Of a stretch of DNA of 64,000 bases, positions 43,424 through 54,132 are shown one piece after another; positions within the stretch are counted from its first letter, which is position 1; each line of letters begins with the position of its first letter. The notes below the pieces were generated by a model. It saw nothing but the letters and a program-made list of their open reading frames with translations, was not told the DNA's origin and did no database searches. The stretch comes from Paracamarosporium sp. OC-R06-R3 (taxonomy: Eukaryota > Ascomycota > Dothideomycetes > Pleosporales > Didymosphaeriaceae). The stretch is from positions 157,909 to 221,908 of the forward strand of contig JACVRA010000124.1 in NCBI GenBank assembly GCA_019828545.1. Reading direction: 5' to 3'. Both the position numbers and the translations under genes were made by a program.

Positions 43424-46400
43424 TCATGCTTTTTGTGGAGCTGGCAGCTCTACGACATCGCACCGTTCGACTAGTCTTCTCCAGACTAACCTGCTGTCAT
43501 CCGCATCCACACCTACACCCTCACCGTTCATGGTACTCCTGTTTCCAATCAATACGACCCCAGACCTAGCTCTAGTCATGACCACGTTCAGCCGCCGCAT
43601 ATCAGTCAAAAAGCCCAGATCGCCATAGGCGTTACATCGAACAGTAACGAAGACGATGATGTCTGCTTCACGTCCTTGGAAACCGTCGATGGAAGAGACT
43701 TCGATACTGGGAAATGCGTCGGCAAGAAGCTTTCTTTGGCGTGTATAAGGTGTCAATATGGCAATAGATGAGGCTGTACCAGACCCTTTTGGGCTCACAG
43801 TTGCACCAGTGGTAGCCGGAGACGTCGTGAGAAGCTCAACCACTCGTTTGCAGACTTGTCCTTGTCCAATGTTCGATTTGGACTGGTGGCCTAGGTCTTC
43901 AGGAGCAGCGCACTCTATCCAGACCATGCGGTTTTTCTCCGGCCAAGGAAAAAGTGACCCAGGCATGGGGCGCGCATCGTCGACTACGGCAGTTTCCAGT
44001 TTGCTGTCGTAGAATTCGGAGGAGCTGAAATCACAGATGGAGCGGTGCATGCGGTACTGCGTATCGAGCATTACTTTGGAAATGCCTGCTTTCGGCGGTA
44101 GCTTGTAGTGGCGTTCAAAGAGCGAGACGTCATAACCCGTCAGCACGGCATTCTTTTGGACTATGGCGCGCAGCTGCACGTGGTCTCCGACTAGTATCGC
44201 ACGCGAGCATCCTTTCACGAGGGGTACGAGGGTATGGGGCTCCGTGAGCTGAGAGGCTTCGTCTACAATCACGACGTCGAATTCTTCACTACGGAGTAAG
44301 CCTAACCCAGCACCAATACAAGTCGTGAAGATGAGACGGGCGTCTTTGATGCGATTTTGTGCTCTGCGGCGGGCTGCGAAGTGGACGTTGAGATCTTGGC
44401 CTAACATGGCGTCGCACGTGTACACACGTAGGTCTTGGGCGACTTTGGAAAGCTCATTGTCATATCAGTATGAACGTCTATCACAAAATGATATAGTACA
44501 CTTACCTGAGTTGACACCCTAATTGGTAAGACCCCGCTCTTCTTCGCATCGGCGTCGCTAACGAATCTTCTCAACAGATTGTCAACTGCATTGTGCGTTG
44601 GTGCGCAAACGAGGAACCTTGAACGGGGCAGTGATTTCAATAGTTGTATCAGAATCGCCACGATGGTATGTGTCTTTCCTGTGCCCGGGGGACCCCAAAT
44701 TAATGTCAAAGAATGCTTCATCGAGGCCGTCAGTGCAGCATTCTGACTCGTATTGAGCGATGGGACGAGAGCCACGGGTAGCTCAACACCAAGCGACTTC
44801 GTTTGGTCTAACGGAGGCGGAAGACCCAACAGTAGTTCATAGATTTTGCAGCAGGCGTATCGTTCTGTGTAGAATGCAGTCACGGCATCAAGCGACGTTT
44901 TACTAGAAACGAAAGATCCGCATTGTACAATGCTCCATGCGCACCGGTCAAGGTACGATGGTGGATGATGGAGGCAACGAAACGTAGCCTTTCCCGGTTC
45001 AGCGGACAGCACTAGGGCATCCATGGAGAAGAGCCTCGCAATTGGATCGTTCCGAGGTGGATCAGATGCCGTAAGCCTGACATGGTCACCAACCTTTAGC
45101 ACACCGCTGATAGAGGAATCTACGCGGAGCACACTTTTGACCACCATATAACCGTCTTGATAATGGTCTGCGCTGAGCTCGAGGTATTCTTGTCTTGACT
45201 TACGACTACTAGATGCCTCGTCTATGTGATCAATTGCGATACCGAATAGAGACGAGGTGAACTGTTCGATGGCAAACGGACGCTGAACAAGTAGTCGCGA
45301 ACTCTCAGGCTCCAAAATTCCAAGAAGTAAATCCAATGCAGCTTCGTCGGAACGTACTGTAAGTGAAATGAGCTCGATGAGTTCGGCAAAGTCTTGCAAT
45401 GAGATAAGCCTCAGCTCTTGCAATATAAGGAGGAACGGATCCCGGATGAAGATACCCATCTCGTTAGCTAAAAGAACTAGACGTTGCAACAACGTAGGGG
45501 CTATACGGAGGAGGGTGTCCTTTAGCGCCGTCTTATGGGTCTTCCATGTCTGAGATTGCATGTACGTGGGGATGAGGTATACCGCATGCAATAGGTACTC
45601 CAGAAGATTCGATGCTACAAGACTTCGGTCTAGCGCACAGGAAGAGCTAGCCGCTAAAGTAAGCATGTGAGCGAAAGTGTCCCTGAGCATTTTCCTCTCG
45701 TCATGTTGATTGAGTAAGTCAAAAACAGTCTGCAGCTCCGATATCGAATCGACCAGTCTGAGATGGGACAAACTTTTGTCGCGCACCACTGCCACTACTT
45801 TTTCTGAATAGTCTACCCAATTTACAGCGTTCAACTTAGAGACGGTGTAATCCTTATCAGGCTTCTCGAACAGTGGAAGAACCTCATCCGTATCGATGTA
45901 ATTCAGCCACTCGTCAAGGACGCGCATCGATTTCACATCTCTGTTGCTGATCACGTAGACTTCCTACTTTCGGTCAGCACAACCTCAGCCAACAGCATAA
46001 TCCACAAAAAAGCGCCAACGTACCGCACCTAGCACACCATTCTGCTGCACTCTGCCAATATGCTGCTGAATACCTCGACCAACTTTATCTAAAGCAATGC
46101 TGGCTTTGCAATCAAAATTGGTTCCCTCTTGAACGGTTCGCTCTCTTGTTCGGCGTTTGTCGCCTCTGTTCTTCTCGTTCCGGTAAAGCGAATCATCACC
46201 TTGGGGTCGTCGTAAAAAGATCCACGTGTTGCTCCGCTTGCGCTCATACAACTGGAAGACGTTTTCATCGCAGAAAATCTTATAATTGACCTTGGTCGGC
46301 ATCACCTTGTAATTTGGCGAGCGTGGCCCCTGGGAGTGTGGGAAAGCAAAGATCCTGACGCTGGTATCAACGCAGGCCTCGCTTGCTCTGTCGACTTTCT

Positions 46401-48828
46401 TTGGAATATATATTGCAAATGTCAGGCGTTCGTCGACTGTTAAGATGATCAGCTTCTTGTGAAAGTTTTCTAAGACTTGGGACACTGTAGGGAGGAACCT
46501 CCCCATCCGGTCAGTAGAGGATTTGAATACTGGCTTCCAGTGCAACCGAGGCTGGTCGAGACGAAATCTGCCCAGTTCCTCCGGTTTGACTAATTCGGAC
46601 TGAAGAAGCCCATTCCGGACCAAACTCGGCGTCATTTCCAGAGGCGGAAGGCGATCGAGAAGCCAAATCTGCTGTTCATCAGTGAGGGCGCTGAGATCGA
46701 GAAGGTGACTGTATTCGAGAATATTATGGTCGCTACGCTGACACCATTGCAGAATGAGCTGCAGCACATCGAATTCGGACATCGCAATCTTATCGCTTGT
46801 AAGGAAAAGTTCCATAACGTCGATCTCGTCGCTTTTGTCAAGACAGGTATTGGCGACTCGGTGAATGAACTTAGTGGAAGCAGTATGCAAAATGTCCAGG
46901 ATGAATGGTGGCACTGCAGCCTGGGGGCTTGGAGGATCCTCAAGCGCTGTGAATTCTTTGAGATTTTCCGGGATTCGAATTCGGTTTCCATCCACACACT
47001 GAGAGAAGAGCCGGTTGAGCTGCTGACACTGTGGGCTCATAGCATTTCCAAGACGTGCCCACTGCATGTAAAGATTTTTAACTTTGCCCAGGGACGCATT
47101 CGTATACCGGGCAAAATATTCGGCTCGGGAGTCACCAGTCACTTCTCCAAAAGATACGAGCTCCTTGTCCCCAGGATACTGGGCGGGCTCCGCCATTGTT
47201 CGAGGGATAATATCTGGATCCCAAGTAACGAAGACTATATGCGAGGGTCAGTGGATGTCGAACAGATGCAGTGACAAACATTACACTTATCTCCATCCAA
47301 GTCACCGCCCGACATGAGATCGGCGCTTGGTCTTTTCCCTCGAGTTGAAAACACGATGCAATCAACTAAGTCACTAGCAAATTCTGGAACATTGACAGCT
47401 TTGAATTTTTGCAGGTCGCCGGGATGTAGACAGGGATTTCTTGTCACCAACACCTCTGTATTGATGATTGTACGCGCTAAGCCATCGCCATCATGGGTTA
47501 TTCGTACAAAGCATTCCCCTTCTCTGAGCTTGCCAGGCTGCCCGTACTTGCTTGTCGGATCACACACGCCGAAGAGAAGGCGTGACTTGGGGACAAGAAT
47601 CCGGCATCTTTGTTCGCCTCGCTTGTTCAACATTTTCGCATACTCTTGTCGGACTAGGGCTCTCAGTCTTGAGTGGACCGATCCAATGCCTTCCAAAAGA
47701 AGTTTCTCTGCCAAATCTAGCCTCTCACAGTACGACAGAAACTGGAACGCTGCTCGTGGGTCACCTTGACTAGCGTTGTTGAGGAAGTCTAAGTGCTGCT
47801 GCTGCTTTGAGAGAAGGATCTCCGCGGAAACACCTAGCGCGTTCAAGAGCACGACTACCTCGTCGTTGAGGCTGCCCAAAGCATAAGGCTAGGTCAAGTC
47901 AGTACAGTATATTGGCAGATAACGAGTAGCTGACCTTGGAGTAGTCTACAACCGCAAAACTTGTGTCAGATACGCCCTTGAACTTCCTCATGGATTCGCG
48001 GAACTGCACCTGCACTTGTCCATTGAGTGTGTGATCTAAAGTTAGTACGCCCTTGTACCCGCGATACCGAATTTGAAACACGGATGGTAGATAGCGTTTA
48101 TTGCGAAAGATTATGTTGCGTTTTTGGACCAGTTGGCGGGCGAGTTGGCGAGAGATTAGGCCGCATCCATCCGTGAAAATGTAGTCATTGCGCTTGACAT
48201 CTTCAATGTCCTCGCAGCGTGCGGGGGAAAGCACAAGAGCCATTTCCGCACTTGAGAAGAGGAGTCCGATACGTTTCGCTTTCTTGCCTACAGATTTGAG
48301 TTTCGAAAAGTCACCCATAGCCTCGACCTTATTAGAGATCTCTTCCTTTGAGGCGGCGTACAGAAAGCAAGACCTGGACTTCAATTGGCTGTTCGAATGG
48401 CCGAAGAAATGGTACTGGATTCCGTTCAGTACGACGCCAGTGGTGAACAGTCTTGTCAAGTAATCCCCATTTTCCTTGCCAGTGGCCAAGCGTGACGGGT
48501 TGCCTGGTGCCTTTGCGGGCCATCGTAGGCGGAAGTCAGAGAAAGATACCAAGAGAAACCTGTCCAGTGGTTCGTGGAATAGAACACGGTTGTGTGGTGC
48601 GGCCTCAAAGCGCAGGATGATTTCCTGCCTCGTATCAGAGGAGATAAGCGAGAGGCACTTGATTAGTTTGGCGGCATTTGTCTGCTTGGCTTGCGGAAGG
48701 TTGACTACGGAGTAATCCCAGAATGTAACATCGGGGTCGATTTCACGCAGCAATACAGCACGGAACGATTGTGGATTGTTCATCGTAGGCGTAGGCAATG
48801 CGGCGCAATATTGTGGAGGAATAGACAT
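43424..48828 (-). CDS. RNA-dependent RNA polymerase fused to UPF1-like SF1 helicase
   Basis: Five exons on the minus strand, all frame-consistent: 48828-47935, 47888-47285, 47234-46024, 45963-44506 and 44452-43424; introns 46-60 nt; 1731 aa. Residues about 20-900 form a eukaryotic (QDE-1/Rdp1-type) cell-encoded RdRP, with FTDGCGLIS, PSVFQIRYRGYKG and the catalytic SGGDLDGDKF motif (Asp494, Asp496, Asp498; the splice falls inside it). From about residue 1300 an SF1 helicase of the UPF1/SEN1/Hrr1 group follows: Walker A GPPGTGKT (1327-1334), DEAS (1453-1456), GDHVQL (1478-1483), QYRM (1521-1524), DGFQGRE (1645-1651) and TRAR (1682-1685). All key residues are present. Likely role: making double-stranded RNA for RNA silencing, with the helicase clearing templates. 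Reading through the intron 45964-46023 would end the protein at 45985, leaving RdRP alone. Divergent from the gene at 48981. Confidence 0.9.
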
Positions 48829-48980
48829 TGCAGTGCGGGGGGGATAACGACGAGCTCATGTGTGATTCGTGTGAGACGCATCATGCATACGCGCCGTTAC
48901 ACAATGACGCTGGAACGGCGAGGCGACCTGATTGCCGGGACGAGCGCTGCCTTGTCGACAGCTCTTTTCCAGCCCTCATC
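48829..48980. promoter_or_regulatory. Short divergent promoter, RdRP-helicase / P-loop gene
   Basis: Only 152 bp separate the two start codons, so the two genes almost surely share control sequence. No TATA box seen. Confidence 0.5.
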
Positions 48981-49640
48981 ATGGACAAAGTGGCAGGCGA
49001 AGCGATCCAACATCGATGCCTTTACATCATCGGCGCGCAGTGCACCGGAAAAACGACGCTCGTGAACGCATTAGAGAAAGAATTCAGCCGGAGTGAAACG
49101 AGGTCCTCTGCACACGATGCTCTCCCGAAGCCTGTGATCATTCGAGAGGTCGCACGCACAGTGTTGAGAGCAAAGCAATTCACCCGTCTTGATATCACGA
49201 CATCGCCAACTCGTGCGCTGCAACTACAGAAGCACATCCTCGATGCGCAGTTCGCCGCGGAAAAGGCTACCACAGACCTCGAGGCTCCAGCAACATGGTA
49301 TATATGCGACCGCTCCGGCCTCGATCCTATTGTATATGCGCAGATTTTTGTCGGCGAGGAAGCAGCAAGCGACATGCTCACATCGAAGGAATGGAAAGAG
49401 CTCGAGCAGCGTATGAAGGCGGGAGTCGTGATACTGTGTGAAGCTGGTTGCAGTTGGTTAATCGACGATGGGACGCGGTTGATGCCGGATGGGATGGCAG
49501 GGTGGATGCGCATCGACAGTGCGTTCCGTAAGCAGCTTGCCGTTCGCGGCATTCGCTACACGGTGATTCCGAAGGACGTAGTCAGTCTCGAAGCACGCGT
49601 GCAGCTGGTACAAGAGCATCTGAGCAGGTTTACCAATTAG
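48981..49640 (+). CDS. P-loop ATPase/kinase-like protein (AAA_28/NadR-like)
   Basis: 219 aa, no intron. The ATG at 48981 (MDKVAGEAIQ) is preferred; the upstream extension starts only at TTG. Walker A GAQCTGKT at residues 18-25, Walker B-like WYICDRSGLDPIVYA near 110 with the DRS motif seen in AAA_28/NadR-type nucleotide kinases, and a later lid region with Arg. Related fungal proteins are annotated as AAA-domain proteins similar to nicotinamide-nucleotide or tRNA-ligase kinase domains. The substrate is unknown. It is head-to-head with the RdRP-helicase, which may mean co-expression, but a shared pathway is not shown. Confidence 0.8.
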   Translation: MDKVAGEAIQHRCLYIIGAQCTGKTTLVNALEKEFSRSETRSSAHDALPKPVIIREVARTVLRAKQFTRLDITTSPTRALQLQKHILDAQFAAEKATTDLEAPATWYICDRSGLDPIVYAQIFVGEEAASDMLTSKEWKELEQRMKAGVVILCEAGCSWLIDDGTRLMPDGMAGWMRIDSAFRKQLAVRGIRYTVIPKDVVSLEARVQLVQEHLSRFTN

Positions 49641-51120
49641 ATGGCATGCCCGGGGCGTAGCTCACTTCGGTCCTATGTTATGCAACGAAAGGCTTCTTCG
49701 AAATTTGAACTTGATAATCACAGTGATGGAAATTCTGTATGTGGTCACATTGGTGAAATTCATGAATACCCTGCTTAAATATGTATAGAATAATCCACAA
49801 CGGTTCATACCCGTGAGACATGCACCCCGAACAGCAAAGTTGAGCCAATTCAACGGTATCCTTTTACTCCACCAGATATCCTAGACTTACGTAGAACCGG
49901 ACGGCTTCCACAGGAGCGCTGCCGTACACACCGGGGAACTCGCCGCTTGAGCAAACAGCTTTCCGATGGACAGCAGTGGTGGGGTTGAAAAAGGATCCGC
50001 GAAGCTTGAACGTCATTTGTCTTCTTCCTGTATCTAAGCCTGCAATATGGTCACGACGCGTTGCAAGCTGACACAATTCAGCCTTCTCAACAGCTTTGGC
50101 GCGAGGCTTGTTTTGGTTCTTACTGCAGAACCCCGCAGCACTCAGCCTCTTGCCACACTATCGCTGATAAGCTTAACAACTGTCTTCTTCAACTCTACTA
50201 AAGAGAAGAGTAAGAATGTGCCCCCCTTGTTCCTCATCTTGATAGCTACAAAAGCGGGCTATTTGCCAGGTCCCAGTCGCCTCCGAGCCATCGCATCGTG
50301 TACAGCTGAAAGCCGTTTCCCGCCCTAAAACACTCCGTAGCCAGCCGGCTTCCTCATCCAAAATCATTGCTAGTGGCTCAATCTACTCTACCGTTGCCGT
50401 TCACTATCTAGGCCGAAATAGCCTCGCACATGGCAAAGTCGATTTAAGCCAATCCGTCGTCTACCAAAAACCCAACTTTCTCGTCAAAAACATGCCACAG
50501 AAGTTCTCTCCACGCCCATATAGCTTTCCTAGAATACATTTTGCCGATGCACATGAATCACCCAGCACTTTCTGGGTAAGGGCGTAGAACCTCCACAGGA
50601 ACGAAGATCCTATGTCCAACTTCTGTCTCCCAGGATCTTCCGGAAGTCGGTTATGTTTCTTTGTCGAGCCTGGTTCCGAGATATCCCAGGAAACGGCGAT
50701 ACTAAACGTACTCAATATCGAACTGGGCTTCGAGGTCTTCGTCGATCTGCCGACTACTGCTCATTATGCACCTTCTATCTTAGAATCATCCTTAGTCGAT
50801 ATAGCGCGCTGCAGTATTCCAAGACAAACATGAATTTATTATTTACGTCCGCAACGAGCCAGGAAGGCCAGAAAGTGCGCATCCTATTATCAACGTTGGC
50901 TTTCAGATACCGTCCTAGTGTATGCTTGCCATAGCCTTTGTCCTGATCTTAGTAATGCATCTTGCCAATGGAGGAAGACCCAAGGCTGCCATCCACAGAC
51001 AACATCTCAGAGAGAGCTATCTGGAGCCAGGAGCAATCTTGGCTTTAGTCACGAGTCCATTTGTTTCGGAGGTGACTAGAGAAATGCGAAACAAGCCACC
51101 CCAGATGCTCTCAGCATAAA
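49641..51120. other. Region without an intact gene
   Basis: AT-balanced sequence with several broken open frames (for example minus strand 49864-50076, plus strand 50612-50833). It may hold decayed sequence belonging to the neighbouring HET relic, but I can assign no family. Confidence 0.35.
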
Positions 51121-52764
51121 GTGCGCGGCGATCCTTCTAAATTACTAAACATCGATACTCTTCCCGAATTGAGTCGCGTTCGACTTGTATCACTAGGCTG
51201 TACTTCAGGTCCTATTAGTTACGCAGCACATAGTCATTGTTGGGGGTCTCCGAGCTCCGTATTGTCGACGACGACAGGCAACCTCGAACAACTCCATACA
51301 TCGGTACCAGCAACATAACTGCCCAAAAACTTCTAAGACACGATTCAGATCACGAAGTCTCTGGGTTTTGCGTACCTTTGGATTGATTCTCTTTGTACCA
51401 TACAGGACAGCCGTACAGATTGGGCAACTGAATCTGCCAAAATAGACATAATTTACCTGAATGCAGTAGTCACAATAGCGGCCAGTTCTTCCAGCGATAT
51501 GCATGGAGGATTTTCTATAATCTTCAACAGACCTCTTCTCTTCGTTTGAGCGTTCCCATCTCGCATTTCGGCAGCAACGACGGTCGACGCGGTCTCAAAG
51601 ACACTCTTCGCGCTACGCGTGCAAGTCCTTTTGCGGTCCGTGATAACCCTTCCAACACTCGTAGTTGGGTCTTCTAGGCCATGGCTCTCTCTTCCTGGAT
51701 CTTACATTTTACTCAACAGCAAGTTTACTGGCAATATCGTGAGGCTGTGGAATCCGAGGACGGCACAATGCTTGAACCAGGCACAAACCCTAGTTCCTCT
51801 ACGGAAACCGAAGAGAAAAGCTCTAGTCGGCTTATATTTGCCCCAAATTCAATACCAGAGACAGAATCACCATCGCTCTAATGGGCATGGGCAATCGATT
51901 ATTCGTCCCGTACCTTTACCAAACCCGAGGACAGATTGTACGCCTATGCAGAGATAACGCGGTTTTATGAGCGCATACCGGGCTCATCCAGAATCATGTT
52001 AGACCTGTTATATGTCAGACTATTGACCGATTTGTACTGAAGGTTTGGTGGTGTGTGCCGCCTCGGAGAATTCCATCAACGAACCTTCCTTCCTGGTCTT
52101 GGTTAGGATGGGAAGCGCCTCTGTTAGACACGCAGCATTTCTTCTCCGCCATTGACCCCCGTATTTCAATCCAAACTAACGTAGATTTCGTGGATGTTGT
52201 TTGGTCAGGTGGAGAGCTAACTACGCCGCTAGCAAAGGCAGAAATACGAATCTCTGGACGCATGATTTCAATGCAGGTTGGGAATCTATTGCCGATGTCT
52301 CATGAAACTCCAAATTTGGAATTTTCAATTGGACAGGAGTGTATCGTAAATCCAGAGGAGACTACTATATACTCGGCCACGGCTACTTTTGATGGAGTGG
52401 TTCCTTTGAAAGACACCAGCGTGTACTGTCTCGAATTAGAATTGTTTCAGGATATAAAAGGTTGGAGATATGACCCATGTTCGCTTCTATCATGGTCGCC
52501 AATCTTTATGGGACGCAAAGATTCCTTGTTCTAGAATGTTTTGATAAAAAAAAAGGCGCGGTTTCACAAGGATCGGGACTGGAACGGTGCATTATGATGA
52601 TGTCGAAGATCCGTCGACACTATTTGATGACACAGAGCCGTGGTCTATCACGTTTGTTTAGACCGACAGTTACGGCTAGTATGACTATCTGGAGAGATAC
52701 CTCAGGTACCGAGAACTTGGAATGCGCAGTCGAAATCAAAGCTTTGGAAGAAGTGGAGGCGTGA
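51121..52764 (+). pseudogene. Broken HET-domain (heterokaryon incompatibility) gene
   Basis: HET-domain landmarks appear in order on the plus strand: SYAAHSHCWGS (from 51214; family YxALSHCWG), LTTTTxNL-like STTTGNLEQL, YLWIDSLCTIQDS (from 51373) and IIYLNAVVTIAASSS. Later come the W-rich block YWQYREAVES (from about 51726) and PSWSWLGWEAPL (from 52085), typical of the region after the HET domain. In-frame TAA stops at 51316 and about 51334 interrupt the first part; NF-TAA-DTIQI fits a Gln codon changed by C to T. Frame changes follow after 51549. The family triggers non-self recognition and cell death in filamentous fungi; this copy cannot make the full protein. Confidence 0.8.
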
Positions 52765-54132
52765 CTCTTGAGGCTGAAGCTCCATCCGAGCCAGGTGTGC
52801 GGGTAAGAAGAATTCAACCTCCTTCTGCCTTCGACCCCAACAGGCGCAAAGCAATATATAGAGTAGAAAAACTCAATTTCCTATCTTCGAACTTATTTGT
52901 GTTTCAGTGTCACGTAAACCCAGCCCGAAACACATACACAAGAGCCCATCAAGAAGTTCCACGTCCATCATTACACAAAATCCCACTATACTTGACTACT
53001 AAACCACCTACTGGAAACAGTTCTACAAGCAAAAAAATCAAGAATCTTCCAGGTCCGCAATATAAAAAAGTATCAATCCCATCACACCACACAAATTCAC
53101 CTCCAGCTCCAGCCCCACCAACAACAATGCCTCAGGCCTCAAAAATATCCCCCCTCAGACCAGACACCCCATCCTAGACCCTAACTCGCCACTCGCTTAC
53201 TCAAATTCCTATATAAATCAATCATCTTCAACTCTACACTTCGAAGCCATTTTGCCCTTAACCCCTCTCCAAGCCCCTCTCTTCCACCCTCCCTTGATAA
53301 AACACATCACTCAAAACAGAATAAACAAATCCCTCTTAGATCCCCTCTTCACTGTACACTACCTGCACAGTAAGCCCCTCTCTCCATCACAAATGATACA
53401 ACCCACCTCCCTAACTCAGCCACACTCCATCACACCTCCACCGCTTCTACACCCACCGTCCCACCGCTCATATATAAGCCCCTCATAAAGCGAGTGCTCC
53501 ACCACCTGCCTTTTTCCTCTCTACCAGAGTAGGATAAGGTACACACCGCCTCCACTCTCTACTTTTTTACCTTCCTGAGATGCACCCTACCCTGCCTATC
53601 TACGCGTAGAAGAATCTAAGCGTAGTTGCTTCGCTAAGCTAAAGCTAATAGAGAAATACCGTGACTTTCGGCGGGGGAGCTTGAACAAAGGACAGAAACG
53701 TGCTTTCGCTAGACCGTTAGCAAGGCTCTTGATAACGAACCACACATCCCACACCACATCACAGCACACAATACACAAACGCTTACTCGTCAGACTCGAC
53801 CATGCATTTAAGGAAGCTAGACCTAGCCCTCTCCTCTTTGCCCACGATACCAACATATCCATGTCATGAAAACCATCTTTCAATCATTCCTTGCATCTCA
53901 ACGCAAGCCACGAAAAACTATACACAACATAAAATGCCATGCTACCACTCAATCGTGCGTGAATCATACCAAACAGAACAGCAGACATACCAAAAACGCC
54001 ATACCAGCCATCGAGCCAGGGGAGTATCGGGTATTGCCCACCAGCCCCACAAGACGCCTTAGGAAGAAGATAGACAAAACGAAGAAGACCCAATCCACCC
54101 ATACATATCGTACTTTTGCTTGTTCAACACAC
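52765..54132. other. C/T-rich intergenic stretch
   Basis: From about 52950 to 53560 the plus strand is strongly pyrimidine-biased (C/T/A, almost no G), with many CCCTC and CACC runs. No gene or clear tandem unit. The remainder to 54132 is the 3' flank of the Cac2-like gene. Confidence 0.5.

Noticed and set aside
48691..49065. 124-codon plus-strand open frame across the RdRP start
   Set aside because: Overlaps the start of the RdRP-helicase gene and the divergent promoter; no family likeness.
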